A stretch of 45,695 nucleotides of DNA from an uncultured Bacteroidota bacterium (GCA_903929195.1 CAIYTT010000151.1:1-45695); one strand, 5' to 3'; numbered from the stretch's first letter, positions 35,342-44,346 are shown. A program made the numbers and translations. Notes: a model not told the origin generated them from the letters alone.

Positions 35342-36316
35342 ATGTGCCAAACATGTTATAACAAGGGTTTTAAAGACTATCCTAATTATCAATGTAATGT
35401 AGAGCATATTGAAGATTACAAAAGAGGTTTTAAAGCAAAGCATACGGAAACACCACTTGATGAGGGCGAACTAAATCATGTGCATTTTTGTGAAAAATGT
35501 TACCAAAGAGGTTTAGAGGATATTAAAAATAGAATTTGGCTTCCTCCTCTTTCAACAAAAAGAGGGCATTACGAATCTTATGAAAGGGGTTACAGTAATA
35601 TTGAAAAAAAAACAAACCAATATGAAAATAATACTCAACAACCAAAAGAGGATAAAATAATTGAAAATAAACCAACCAAATATATTACTATTATTGCTAT
35701 TTCTTTTCTTGTTTTAGGTTTCTGTATTTGGCTTATAACAAGAAAAATTTCCATGCAATCATCTACCATTTCTACATTACAGACAGTAGATAGTAGTATA
35801 TTGAAACACAATAACAGTAACCCATATATAACTACAGACACTAGCGCAAAAAAAGATACCCTAAAAATAAATGCTGACACACTTAATTCTAAAATAATAA
35901 ATAATAATGATACAGTTGCAAAGCCTATTATAAAAAAAATAGATACCCTAAGAAGTTTACCTAAAATTATAAACACAAAAAAAGATTCGTTATTACAAAA
36001 GAATGTGGGCAGTACTTTTATTAAAAAAGATTCCTTACGTTTTGCTAAAGCCGACTCTAATTTCATAAAACTTTTAAAAACAAATGCCACTTCAAATCAT
36101 GTACTTACTGAATCAGAAATTGCCGGTATTGATAAAAGAAATCTAAAAATGCTTAGAAATGAAATTTTTGCCAAGCATGGTTATATATTTAAAAACAAAC
36201 AATTAAATGACTACTTCCTATCTAAAACTTGGTATCACCCGGTAAGCGAAGATGTGAGTTCTAAACTATCGACTATTGAAAAACAGAACGCTGATTTTTT
36301 GAAAAAACATGAGTAA
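35342..36316 (+). CDS. Membrane protein with C-terminal YARHG domain
   Basis: A 324-residue protein. The N-terminal 95 residues have two similar Cys-containing units (CQTCYNKGFKDYPNYQC and CEKCYQRGLEDI), each followed by a helix with YKRGF/YERGY, suggesting a small metal-binding or disulfide module. A single membrane helix lies at about 113-133 (YITIIAISFLVLGFCIWLIT). A Thr/Ser/Lys/Asp-rich linker of about 100 residues leads to a YARHG domain (RNLKMLRNEIFAKHGYIFKN...W). YARHG domains are extracellular and common next to peptidases. Its end overlaps the M15 peptidase start by 8 bp, so the two are a unit. Function unknown; a wall-linked role is inferred. Confidence 0.75.
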   Translation: MCQTCYNKGFKDYPNYQCNVEHIEDYKRGFKAKHTETPLDEGELNHVHFCEKCYQRGLEDIKNRIWLPPLSTKRGHYESYERGYSNIEKKTNQYENNTQQPKEDKIIENKPTKYITIIAISFLVLGFCIWLITRKISMQSSTISTLQTVDSSILKHNNSNPYITTDTSAKKDTLKINADTLNSKIINNNDTVAKPIIKKIDTLRSLPKIINTKKDSLLQKNVGSTFIKKDSLRFAKADSNFIKLLKTNATSNHVLTESEIAGIDKRNLKMLRNEIFAKHGYIFKNKQLNDYFLSKTWYHPVSEDVSSKLSTIEKQNADFLKKHE

Positions 36317-37136
36317 GATACATTACAATAATCCACAATTTACAAAACTAAGAATAAATACTGTTTTCATTTTCTTTAATATATTCATGAATGTATTGGC
36401 ACAATCTGTTGCAGCAAAAGACACTCCTGTTTTTGTAAAAAAACTTATAGTAGCTTACCCTGACTTTATTAAAGATTACAATAATGGGTTCGTAATTTGG
36501 AACGATGGCACTAAAATGCTTGCAGATGATAAACTAAAAACAAAATCTTATACTCAATTATTAGAAAATCCTTCTTTGAAAGATGAATTTTTACAGATAT
36601 ACCCTAAAGGAATCGTAACTGCTTTCCCGGAAAAAGATTATGACCCGGGACGAATAAGATACGAACCGTTTTTTCTTAAAATGTATGGAGCTACACAAAA
36701 AGAAGTTAGTAAACATATAGTAAGAATAAAATGGTGTCCTAAACTTGTTGGACAATATATTAATGTTACGTCAATAAATGGTGTAGATAAAAGAATAAAA
36801 GCTATATCTGCCGAATTAGACGAACACCCGGAATTAAAAGAATATCTAAAAAATATTGGTGGCACATTTAATTGGCGTAAAATTAGCGGTACAAACAGAC
36901 AAAGTACGCATAGTTTTGGTAATACAATAGATTTAAACACACAATATGCCAATTACTGGCAATGGACTTGTAATTGCAATGATGAAACAATAGACCTTGT
37001 AAAACCAAACAACACAAATAAAAAACAAATTCCGCAAGTAATTATTGATATTTTTGAAAAAAACGGATTTATTTGGGGTGGCAAATGGTATCATTACGAT
37101 ACTATGCATTTTGAATACCGCCCTGAATTATTATAG
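36309..37136 (+). CDS. M15-family D-alanyl-D-alanine carboxypeptidase-like peptidase
   Basis: A 275-residue protein with an N-terminal hydrophobic segment (TVFIFFNIFMNVLAQS) that acts as signal or anchor. Zinc ligands of the VanY/M15 type are present: His201 and Asp208 in STHSFGNTIDLN, and His267 in YHYDTMHFEYRPELL. These enzymes trim peptide stems of peptidoglycan in the periplasm. It overlaps the YARHG gene by 8 bp (translational coupling). WNDGTKMLADDK near the N-terminus is typical of this M15 subgroup. Confidence 0.85.
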   Translation: MSKIHYNNPQFTKLRINTVFIFFNIFMNVLAQSVAAKDTPVFVKKLIVAYPDFIKDYNNGFVIWNDGTKMLADDKLKTKSYTQLLENPSLKDEFLQIYPKGIVTAFPEKDYDPGRIRYEPFFLKMYGATQKEVSKHIVRIKWCPKLVGQYINVTSINGVDKRIKAISAELDEHPELKEYLKNIGGTFNWRKISGTNRQSTHSFGNTIDLNTQYANYWQWTCNCNDETIDLVKPNNTNKKQIPQVIIDIFEKNGFIWGGKWYHYDTMHFEYRPELL

Positions 37137-37154
37137 CATTATAAATATACTTTA

Positions 37155-38360
37155 TTATTCATAAGCATAGTCTGCAAGGTATTCAAATTTTTTGGTTAAT
37201 TTACCTTTATCGCATATAGTAGCACGTATTAAAATATCACTATGTTCCTTCAACATTTCCGGTAATATATATTTTTCTAAATGGTTACCAAAATAATGAG
37301 ATGCATCGCGAGGTAGTTCATTCGGCAAATTATCAATTGCCATTATATCTATAATATCTTTTGTATTTTGATACGGTAGTGTACGCTCCAGTGTTTCTCT
37401 ATTTATGCCATATACAGGGTCTGCAATGGTAGTGGCATTAATGTTTATAGGTACAGAACCATTAATATCGCAAGTAATATCAGATATTACACTTATACGC
37501 CAATCGTATCGTTTTATATCCTCTTTATCAAAAAGTCTGCTTATTCTGTTTTCCCAGTAAATGCCATTCATTAATATATCTGCTTGATTTACATAATCTG
37601 AAAATAAACATTTATATGCTTCCGGATGTGCATGAAAATCATTTCTATGAAAGGAATCATTATCTTTGCGTGCATATAAATTATCGCCTTTAAGAACTGT
37701 AAATACCGGATAATCATACTGATGCGTTAAAAAATCTTGTGGCTCAATTGCTTCAATATCTAATTTTGTTAAAATATCTAATATGCCCGATGCTACCCTA
37801 CCCGACCCTGTTACAATAATTTTAATATCCGGTAACTCAAAATGGTCGTAAGATTCAATAAGCTTCTGATAACTATGTACATCGTGAGCAGCAGGTAAAT
37901 TATAAGCTCCAAATTTTTTGCCATAAGTTAACAATCCATTATGTGCCCCCACAATACCTGCAAAATAACCAAAACCTAAAATTCGCTGTTCATCATTATG
38001 TGTAAGGCATTCATAATCAATCATACGAATCTGTTTATCTATTAATGCCTTCATTAATTTTTTATTATGTGCCTGCTTTTTTTTAGTATGCGAGAAAAAC
38101 AAATAAGTCTTACCTTGTATTAAAGCCTCTGCCGGTACTTCCTTTATTCCCATTAATATATCGCAATCTTGTACATTGCTTGTCAATTCAATACCCTCTG
38201 CAAGATATTCGGCATCTGTAAAACACCTATTGGGCGATGTTTCAACAACTATTTTTACATTTGGGTTCTTCAACATTATTTCTGCACATTGTGCAGGTGT
38301 AAATGCTACACGCTCATCCGGTAATGTTTTTCTTTCTCTAATTAATCCTATGCGAAGCAT
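37155..38360 (-). CDS. Saccharopine dehydrogenase-like NAD(P) oxidoreductase
   Basis: About 401 residues from the ATG at 38360 (MLRIGLIRERKTLPDERVAF); an ATG 13 codons upstream is less likely because a TATATTTG promoter-like box lies there. The N-terminal alanine-dehydrogenase/PNT-like domain has R-E-R...P-x-x-R-V and FFSHTKKKQ with the His/Lys of lysine-forming saccharopine dehydrogenases. The dinucleotide-binding loop is TGSGRVASG (184-192). DISVDINGSVP-type sequence (ISDITCDINGSVPI) follows. It may interconvert saccharopine and lysine, but relatives in this phylum are poorly tested. It diverges from hscB 47 bp away. Confidence 0.7.
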   Translation of the reverse strand: MLRIGLIRERKTLPDERVAFTPAQCAEIMLKNPNVKIVVETSPNRCFTDAEYLAEGIELTSNVQDCDILMGIKEVPAEALIQGKTYLFFSHTKKKQAHNKKLMKALIDKQIRMIDYECLTHNDEQRILGFGYFAGIVGAHNGLLTYGKKFGAYNLPAAHDVHSYQKLIESYDHFELPDIKIIVTGSGRVASGILDILTKLDIEAIEPQDFLTHQYDYPVFTVLKGDNLYARKDNDSFHRNDFHAHPEAYKCLFSDYVNQADILMNGIYWENRISRLFDKEDIKRYDWRISVISDITCDINGSVPININATTIADPVYGINRETLERTLPYQNTKDIIDIMAIDNLPNELPRDASHYFGNHLEKYILPEMLKEHSDILIRATICDKGKLTKKFEYLADYAYE

Positions 38361-38407
38361 GTTTTGTATTTTTGCAACAAATATAATCTGCTTAATCATC
38401 TTTTTTT

Positions 38408-38935
38408 ATGACCAACTACTTTGATTTATACCAAATCCCTATTTCTTTTTATCCGGAACAAGATATAATAAAGAAAAAATTTTATGAACTAAGCCGTTTA
38501 TACCACCCCGATCGTTTTGCAAGTACCGGTGGTGAAGAATTAGATAATGCACTACGTATGGCTGCTATAAATAATGAGGCATATAAAATATTAAAAAACA
38601 ATGATGCCACCATGCAATACATACTACAAATAAATAATTTAATAGAACAAGATGAAAAATATAATTTGCCATCCGTTTTTTTAATGGAAATGATGGAAAT
38701 TAACGAAGCACTTAGTGATTTTGAATTGGAACCAACGAACAAAAACCTATTGACACAAGCAAGAGAAACCCTAAATGAACAATTAGAGCAATGGAAGATG
38801 AACGTGGATAAACAAATACATTTATTTGAAAAAAATAATGACCATAAAATATTATTACAAATAAAAGATTTTTATTTCAGAAAAAAATACTTGTTGCGAA
38901 TTAAGGAAAGAATTGATACATTTGCAGCCCAATAA
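38408..38935 (+). CDS. hscB: HscB, J-domain co-chaperone of Fe-S cluster assembly
   Basis: A 175-residue protein. The J domain is at 1-75 with the HPD motif at 33-35 (YHPDRFAS) and NEAYKILKNNDATMQYIL. A C-terminal three-helix domain (LPSVFLMEMMEINEALSDFE) binds the scaffold IscU in characterised HscB proteins. It stimulates the Hsp70 HscA to transfer Fe-S clusters from IscU. It is not in an isc operon here. tRNA-Leu(CAA) starts 5 bp after its stop and is probably co-transcribed. Confidence 0.9.
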   Translation: MTNYFDLYQIPISFYPEQDIIKKKFYELSRLYHPDRFASTGGEELDNALRMAAINNEAYKILKNNDATMQYILQINNLIEQDEKYNLPSVFLMEMMEINEALSDFELEPTNKNLLTQARETLNEQLEQWKMNVDKQIHLFEKNNDHKILLQIKDFYFRKKYLLRIKERIDTFAAQ

Positions 38936-38939
38936 AAAA

Positions 38940-39023
38940 GCCCCGATGGCGGAATTGGTAGACGCGCCAGACTCAAAATCTGGTATTCGCAAGGATGTGC
39001 AGGTTCGATTCCTGTTCGGGGCA
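38940..39023 (+). tRNA. tRNA-Leu(CAA)
   Basis: Acceptor GCCCCGA (38940-38946) pairs with TCGGGGC (39016-39022); discriminator A at 39023, no encoded CCA. The anticodon stem CCAGA/TCTGG encloses CTCAAAA, so the anticodon is CAA (38974-38976), reading UUG. A class II variable arm (TATTCGCAAGGATGTGC) and T-loop TTCGATT are present. An integrase gene starts 213 bp downstream, so the tRNA 3' end is the likely attachment site. Confidence 0.96.
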
Positions 39024-39025
39024 CT

Positions 39026-39050
39026 AAGCACTCATTTTGAGTGCTTTTTT
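39026..39050 (+). terminator. Terminator after tRNA-Leu(CAA)
   Basis: AAGCACTCA (39026-39034), TTT, TGAGTGCTT (39038-39046) and then a T-run. Confidence 0.85.
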
Positions 39051-39124
39051 TATGCCTAAAACCTAATAAAATAAGGGCTTTCATTCTATTAGTTATTTTT
39101 TAATTTCTTTTGTTTTCACAACTT

Positions 39125-39144
39125 TTGTCCCCCTATTGTCCCCC
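39125..39144 (+). repeat. Two direct TTGTCCCCC repeats before the integrase
   Basis: TTGTCCCCC occurs at 39125-39133 and 39136-39144, 11 bp apart (about one helical turn), in otherwise AT-rich DNA between tRNA-Leu(CAA) and the integrase. This suits arm-type sites for integrase or excisionase. It is inference from position and spacing. Confidence 0.45.
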
Positions 39145-39236
39145 AGCATTTGGGTACATGGTTTTATTCACTTACCTTTATCCAACCAAAGGAAAACAAA
39201 AGTCAAATATAGGAAACCAAGGTAAATCAACATTTT

Positions 39237-40307
39237 ATGAGTGTTACACTTAGACAAAAAGAAAATAGTGACGGTAGTATATCCTTCTATTTAGATATTT
39301 ACCAGAACAAAAAAAGGTACAAAGAATACCTTAAAGATTGCAAATTATATAAAGCTACCAATGCTGAAGAACGAAAAGCTAATAAAGAAGTAAAACAATT
39401 AGCAGAAAACATAGCACTTAAACGTGGGCAGGAACTTGTTAGCCATGGTTACGATGTTGTTGCAGCATTTAAAAATGATGTAGATTTTATAAAATATTTT
39501 GAAAACTACATCAGCAGATACACCAAGAAGGATAAACGGAACATGGAAGGTGCATGTAATAAGTTTAAAGATTTTATGAAAATAGAAAGTATTAAAACAC
39601 TTACTATGAAGCAATTAACTGAAAATATTATTTATAATTATGCCGAACATCTTAAAAGTACATGTGAGGGAGAAGGTGCATGTAGTTATTTTGCACGTTT
39701 TAAAAAAATGTTGAAACAAGCAATGAGAGAAAAAGTAATAATTACTAATCCGGCAGCAGATGTGAGTATTAAACGTGAAGAGAGCATTATAAAAGATGTT
39801 CTCACTATTGAGGAAATACAAATATTAGCAAGTACAACAGTAAGCAATAGAGAGGTTAGAAACTCATTTCTTTTTTGTTGCTTTACCGGTTTAAGTTGGA
39901 TAGATGTAAAAGAATTGAAATGGAAACATATAGATTTGAGAAATAACAAACTTACAAAAGTGAGATCAAAAACCGGTACTGAAACTGGAGTAACACTTAA
40001 CGAAACTGCACTTTCTTTATTACCCAAACAAGGCAAGCCCGATGAATTGATTTACATATTACCAAGCCACACAGGTGCTCTTAAAACACTTAGAAACTGG
40101 CTAAAATTAGCTGAAATAGAGAAGCATATTACATGGCATTGTGCCCGACACTCATTTGCAACTAATTTAATATATTTCGATACTAATGTAACAATTGTTA
40201 GTAAACTATTAGGTCATGCAAGTCTTAAATACACACAACGTTACACCCATATTTCCGATGAATTGAAAAAAAGAGCTACTGATAACTTACCAAAAATAAA
40301 TTTATAA
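39237..40307 (+). CDS. int: Tyrosine recombinase (integrase), Bacteroidota type
   Basis: A 356-residue integrase: N-terminal arm-binding part, SAM-like core-binding domain (about 80-175), catalytic domain (about 185-350). Catalytic residues are Lys245, His301 and Arg304 (HCARHSFATNL), His327 (LLGHASL) and the nucleophile Tyr336 (YTQRYTHI). The usual first Arg is Ser220 (CFTGLSWIDVKELKW). Ser at this place is normal for IntDOT-like integrases, so the enzyme is probably active. It lies just inside the tRNA-Leu(CAA) boundary and is the element's integration gene. Confidence 0.93.
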   Translation: MSVTLRQKENSDGSISFYLDIYQNKKRYKEYLKDCKLYKATNAEERKANKEVKQLAENIALKRGQELVSHGYDVVAAFKNDVDFIKYFENYISRYTKKDKRNMEGACNKFKDFMKIESIKTLTMKQLTENIIYNYAEHLKSTCEGEGACSYFARFKKMLKQAMREKVIITNPAADVSIKREESIIKDVLTIEEIQILASTTVSNREVRNSFLFCCFTGLSWIDVKELKWKHIDLRNNKLTKVRSKTGTETGVTLNETALSLLPKQGKPDELIYILPSHTGALKTLRNWLKLAEIEKHITWHCARHSFATNLIYFDTNVTIVSKLLGHASLKYTQRYTHISDELKKRATDNLPKINL

Positions 40308-40319
40308 AATTAATACTAT

Positions 40320-41282
40320 ATGTTTTTTCCATATTATACAAAAAAATTTGATGATACATCGACAAGAATAACAAAACTTGTTGGGGAATTAGATAGTCTG
40401 TGGTTTCGAAAAATGGTAATGGAATTTGAGAAACAAAATGGTGGAAAAGACTATGCAATTGACCATACACCAGAAAATTACGAACAATACCTACAAAGCC
40501 TTTCCCCCGAGGAGAGATATTATACAAATAACGATTTCATTGAAGTAATAAATTTTAAAACATTCTGTTACAGTTCAAGTTTTGAAAACGGTAGTAAGAA
40601 TATAGTAAATAAAATAATTGAAACAACTACCGAAATTATAAGTGATGCAGGAGCAAATGGAGATTATACTGAATTTAAATCTTTAATAGAAGATGTGAAG
40701 GTATGGGTAAAACAGAAAGTTGAACAATTACAAAATTCCAATAATAAAGATAATAATATTAAATATTTAGATATATTAGATGATTTTCAACATAAATGTA
40801 TTTGGAGTATAGATTACTACTTTAACAATAAAATGAAAGCACTAGAGAGGAAATACTTAAATCTTAAAAAAGCAATCACTTCTGATAAAGAGCATAATTC
40901 AAATAATAATGAACATAATATAAATGATAATCAAATTAGTTTTTCAGTTAAATATGAAACAGAAAGTTTGAAAGAAGTTTTATTACCAGATATAATTCCT
41001 AAATTTATATATTATGAAAAACGATTATTAGAAGAGCAGTATATTGATAATAATTGTTCATGGACAAAGTCGTTAGATGAATGTGCTGCATTAATAAATA
41101 AATTTTTGACTAAGGAAATATTAAGGCATAAGAAAACTGGATATGAAAAATGGGTAACAAAAACTTGTAAACCCTTTTTTGAAAAAAGATACAACATAAA
41201 ATTCTCAAAACAAATGCAACCAACATATAGAAAGCAAAGTAAATTATCAGCACTCTTTACTTGGATTCAAAAACCTGAATAA
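40320..41282 (+). CDS. Unknown protein of the mobile element
   Basis: A 320-residue soluble protein, 12 bp after the integrase. It is rich in charged helices (ETTTEIISDAGANGDYTEFK, EDVKVWVKQKVEQLQ) with a low-complexity Asn/His linker (EHNSNNNEHNINDNQ) near residue 200. The C-terminal 100 residues are more conserved-looking: LLEEQYIDNNCSWTKSLDEC, LRHKKTGYEKWVTKTCKPFF. That end resembles proteins often found between integrase and excisionase genes in elements of this phylum, but I cannot name a family. No enzymatic motif is seen. Confidence 0.6.
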   Translation: MFFPYYTKKFDDTSTRITKLVGELDSLWFRKMVMEFEKQNGGKDYAIDHTPENYEQYLQSLSPEERYYTNNDFIEVINFKTFCYSSSFENGSKNIVNKIIETTTEIISDAGANGDYTEFKSLIEDVKVWVKQKVEQLQNSNNKDNNIKYLDILDDFQHKCIWSIDYYFNNKMKALERKYLNLKKAITSDKEHNSNNNEHNINDNQISFSVKYETESLKEVLLPDIIPKFIYYEKRLLEEQYIDNNCSWTKSLDECAALINKFLTKEILRHKKTGYEKWVTKTCKPFFEKRYNIKFSKQMQPTYRKQSKLSALFTWIQKPE

Positions 41283-41442
41283 TCTGATTTCCAATTTCTG
41301 CAATTTTATTTCTAAATCCATTACCAATAATTTTTCATTGATTAGGTGAAAAGCTTACTAGTAGCTGATTTCATAATATTTACACCATTACCAATTTTGT
41401 TCTTAGTTTCAGTTACTTGCGAATATTGACCTATAAAAATAA

Positions 41443-41748
41443 ATGAAAATGGATATAGGAAAAAGTATTGAGCAACAGCTTAAACAAATTTTGAACAATC
41501 AAGTAGCGACTAAAGAGGTACTTACATTGGATGAAACTGCCATCTATACAGGCTTTTCAAAGAGTTACCTTTATAAGCTAACAAGTGCCGGAGCTATTCC
41601 ACATAGTAAACCGTTAGGCAAGAATTTATTTTTTGATCGGCAAAAATTACAAGATTGGTTATTAAGTAAACCAATTAAAACTAATGCTGAAATAGTGGCA
41701 CAGGCAGTTGAATATGTTACATTAAAGAAAAAAGGAGGAAAATTATGA
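41443..41748 (+). CDS. Excisionase-like helix-turn-helix protein
   Basis: A 101-residue protein with a MerR/excisionase-type helix-turn-helix at about 27-75 (LTLDETAIYTGFSKSYLYKL ... IPHSKPLGKNLFFDRQKL then DWLLSK). Such proteins bend DNA during excision or switch element genes on. It ends in an ATGA overlap with the DUF3987 gene, so both are co-translated. The second ATG at 41449 is an equally good start. The gap 41283-41442 has no gene. Confidence 0.8.
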   Translation: MKMDIGKSIEQQLKQILNNQVATKEVLTLDETAIYTGFSKSYLYKLTSAGAIPHSKPLGKNLFFDRQKLQDWLLSKPIKTNAEIVAQAVEYVTLKKKGGKL

Positions 41749-43067
41749 ACTTAAATAAATTTACCCCAAGAGATTTATACCCACAGGAAGGGCATAATAT
41801 CACAGAAAACCTACCTGAATTTCTAAAGCAGGCATGTAATCAGTTCAATGATACAAATGAAAAAGAATTATTTTTATTTTCTGCATTAGGAGTACTTAGT
41901 GGCTGTTTACCAAATTATTATGCACACTACGATGGAAAATGGTATTCACCACATTTATATGTTTTTGTACTTGCCCCTTTTGGAACAGGTAAAGGTTCAA
42001 TGGTATTTGCTAAGTTACTTGGAGATTCAATACATAAAACAAAGAAATTCAGGTATAAAGAAGCCATGATAATGTATAGACAAGAATTAAAAAAAGCAAA
42101 TAGAAAAAAATGTGGTGCTCCCGATGAGTCTGATAAAACTTTGTTACCTCTTCCTGCAAATGAAATGCTTTTTTTTCCGGCAGATTGTTCCAAAACTGCA
42201 TTAATTGATACAATGAATGACAATATAGGTTCTGGAATTATTTTTGAAACTGAAGGTGATACACTTACATCCGCTTTAAAACAAGATTATGCTTCCTATA
42301 TGGATATTTTACTTAAAGCTTATCATCACGAGCCTATTTCTTTTTTAAGACGGCAGGACAGAGAACATAAAGAAGTTTTAGAACCAAGATTGGCTATAAT
42401 ATTAAGTAGCACTTTTCAACAGTTTTTGACATTAATTCGTTCCGCTGAAAATGGGTTGGTTAGCAGGTTTGCATTTTACCTTCTTCCTGAAAATAAAGCC
42501 TTTAGAGATGTATTTTCGGATGAGAAAAAGAACTACAGGGAATACTTTATAAATCTTGGTAAATCAATTGAGTTAACCTACGATAATCTAAGTAATTTAC
42601 CTAAGCCTATTTTCTTTAATTTTACCACTAATCAACAGGTGGCATTTAATGCTCATTTTACCGAAGCAAAGTTTGATTCAGAAGGTCTTGGGGGTAGCGT
42701 TAATAGGCTTGCGTTAATGTGTTACCGTATAGCAATGATTTTAGGGTTATTTCGGCATTATGAGAACCATGAGAACCATCCAGTTAATATACTTTGTGAA
42801 GATAGGGATTTTACAAATGCACTTGAAATTGTTAATATTCTACATGAAAACGCAGAAACAATTCATATACTTTTACCTAAAAAAGGTAAGGTGAAACTAC
42901 CAGCAGACATGGAGGCACTCTTTAATGGCTTACCAAATGAATTTATAAAAAAGGAGGCGGTTAAACTTGCCATGACTTTAGGAATAGGTGAGAGAAGGAC
43001 TGAACGCTTTTTAAAGAATGATGATAGATTTGAGAATGTCAGCCATGGGAAGTATAAAAAGAAATAG
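41745..43067 (+). CDS. DUF3987 P-loop protein (primase/helicase-associated)
   Basis: A 440-residue protein of the DUF3987 type. The P-loop is APFGTGKGS (77-85), with IGSGIIFETEGDTLTSALKQ as the acidic Walker-B-like region and SSTFQQFLTLIRSAENGLVS-RF as the arginine-bearing part. A helical C-terminal domain has YRIAMILGLFR and ends in a winged-helix-like tail (GIGERRTERFLKNDDRF). Members sit beside excisionase genes in integrative elements and phage satellites and are thought to serve replication. It is 42 bp before the iteron array, which fits a role in starting replication there. Confidence 0.8.
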   Translation: MNLNKFTPRDLYPQEGHNITENLPEFLKQACNQFNDTNEKELFLFSALGVLSGCLPNYYAHYDGKWYSPHLYVFVLAPFGTGKGSMVFAKLLGDSIHKTKKFRYKEAMIMYRQELKKANRKKCGAPDESDKTLLPLPANEMLFFPADCSKTALIDTMNDNIGSGIIFETEGDTLTSALKQDYASYMDILLKAYHHEPISFLRRQDREHKEVLEPRLAIILSSTFQQFLTLIRSAENGLVSRFAFYLLPENKAFRDVFSDEKKNYREYFINLGKSIELTYDNLSNLPKPIFFNFTTNQQVAFNAHFTEAKFDSEGLGGSVNRLALMCYRIAMILGLFRHYENHENHPVNILCEDRDFTNALEIVNILHENAETIHILLPKKGKVKLPADMEALFNGLPNEFIKKEAVKLAMTLGIGERRTERFLKNDDRFENVSHGKYKKK

Positions 43068-43081
43068 GTTATTGTCTGAAG

Positions 43082-43108
43082 TGCCGGTATATAGAATATA
43101 ATCCGGCA
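43082..43108 (+). other. GC-rich hairpin after the DUF3987 gene
   Basis: TGCCGG (43082-43087) pairs with CCGGCA (43103-43108), with inner TATA/TATA pairing. There is no T-run, so it is not a standard terminator. It abuts the left iteron triplet and may belong to the same structured region. Confidence 0.4.
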
Positions 43109-43457
43109 TTTCCGACAATACTGACAAAACCGACACTAGTATAATTTTAATCTCTTACAGTAGTTAATCTCCTAAAGTAGTATATATAATAAATAATTAA
43201 ATATACTAATTAATATATTTTATATATTTAAGATATATTAATATTAATTTACCATATTACTATATGCAGGAGTAAAGTAAATAAGTATATATATAAATTT
43301 GTCTCCTTTATAAGTTAAATAATTAATTACTACTATATTAAAGAGTAATTGAAATATTTATAGTAATAACCTATAGTAGAGGTAAATAAGAAATAATATA
43401 ATTTGTAAAATTGTAAGAAAATAATAGTGCTGTCGGAATTGTCGGAATTGTCAGTTT
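43109..43457. repeat. Two inverted 9-bp iteron triplets flanking AT-rich DNA, candidate origin
   Basis: On the minus strand 43109-43135 reads as three in-phase 9-mers: TGTCGGTTT, TGTCAGTAT, TGTCGGAAA. On the plus strand 43431-43457 reads TGTCGGAAT, TGTCGGAAT, TGTCAGTTT. The arrays face each other outwards-in across 295 bp of extremely AT-rich, gene-free DNA (43136-43430). After the right array a GTTTTG/CAAAAC hairpin follows (43454-43475). Iterons plus an AT-rich unwinding region beside a DUF3987 gene is the layout of a replication origin. The rest of the gap (43476-43632) shows nothing clear. Confidence 0.55.
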
Positions 43458-43632
43458 TGGTAATTCTGGCAAAACCGATATTCTCTTATAGATTATGCAA
43501 GTATTTCATATTCAAATGAATAAGAGATGAGAGAGACAAAGAGTGTCCACACCAACCCTCCCTAAGCCACAAATCCCATTTTACCCACAATTTCTAAACC
43601 ACTAATTTCATGGCTTTTCTTATAGCTAATTT

Positions 43633-44262
43633 TCAGTTAAAGGCAAATTCATTATAATCTTTCAGGAGGTCCTTCTTATGTCTTTCACTGCCTTTGTAGG
43701 GTTCCTTCTTTATTTTAGGCTTTCTAAAAAGACTTGATACAGGAGACGCTTTAGTAAAATGTTTATGTCTGTTCATATTGCCATTTTTAATTTCATCAGC
43801 AACAGCCCTTTTAAGATTACGACATGGTTTAAAACTCCACTTTTTATGATTCTTGAAACTATGATAGGGAATATCATTATAGTAAATAATTTTAGCAACT
43901 TTATTTTCACTATGGAGATTCTGGTAAGGTACTTGGATACCTAATTGACTTGAGGTATTAAAATCAATATTTCTTTTTGCAGTTTCCTCCGGCAGTTGAA
44001 AAATACCTACAACTATTAAACCTAAATCCTCCGGTAGAAGAACACCACTCCATGATGTAGCTATTTCATCGGCTAAATACTCATTATAGAGCTTAATAAG
44101 CTTCGCTAGGTTACTGTTAGTATAAATTGATAGCTGAGGGTGTTTTTGCTTCATTCTAGCGAAAAAACCATAAGGGTCCTGATTAGGATAGGCTAAGAAA
44201 TCTACAGCCTGTATTTTGTTTCTAGGTGCATGTAAATCCGGTTTCTTATATTCAGGGTTCAT
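43633..44262 (-). CDS. Basic protein of unknown function on the mobile element
   Basis: About 209 residues from the ATG at 44262 (MNPEYKKPDLHAPRNKIQAV); the frame extends to an earlier ATG at 44322 but that stretch is Tyr/Ile-rich and unlikely. Notable segments: DFLAYPNQDPYGFFARMKQK, LYNEYLADEIATSWSGVLLP, GLIVVGIFQLP, then VAKIIYYNDIPYHSFKNHKK with WSFKPCRNLKRAVADEIKNG, and a very basic tail. The pattern suggests nucleic-acid contact. I have an impression of similar proteins in phages of this phylum but cannot name a family. It is on the opposite strand to most element genes. Confidence 0.6.
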   Translation of the reverse strand: MNPEYKKPDLHAPRNKIQAVDFLAYPNQDPYGFFARMKQKHPQLSIYTNSNLAKLIKLYNEYLADEIATSWSGVLLPEDLGLIVVGIFQLPEETAKRNIDFNTSSQLGIQVPYQNLHSENKVAKIIYYNDIPYHSFKNHKKWSFKPCRNLKRAVADEIKNGNMNRHKHFTKASPVSSLFRKPKIKKEPYKGSERHKKDLLKDYNEFAFN

Positions 44263-44346
44263 GTACCAAATATACCAATATTCTATAACATAGAAAATAG
44301 TCTTATTAAAATAAAATTGCACTAAAGGAGGTAAGAGATAATTTAA

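Noticed and set aside
38872-39084. Minus-strand ORF across tRNA-Leu(CAA)
   Set aside because: It is the reverse complement of the tRNA and its terminator; the text PRTGIEPAHPC is a well-known false ORF over tRNA genes.
39876-39905. Integrase inactivated by loss of the first catalytic Arg (Ser220)
   Set aside because: Integrases of the IntDOT type in this phylum carry Ser at this place and are active; the other catalytic residues are intact.
43136-43430. CRISPR-like array in the AT-rich region
   Set aside because: The only regular units are the two 9-bp triplets; there are no equal spacers and no cas genes.
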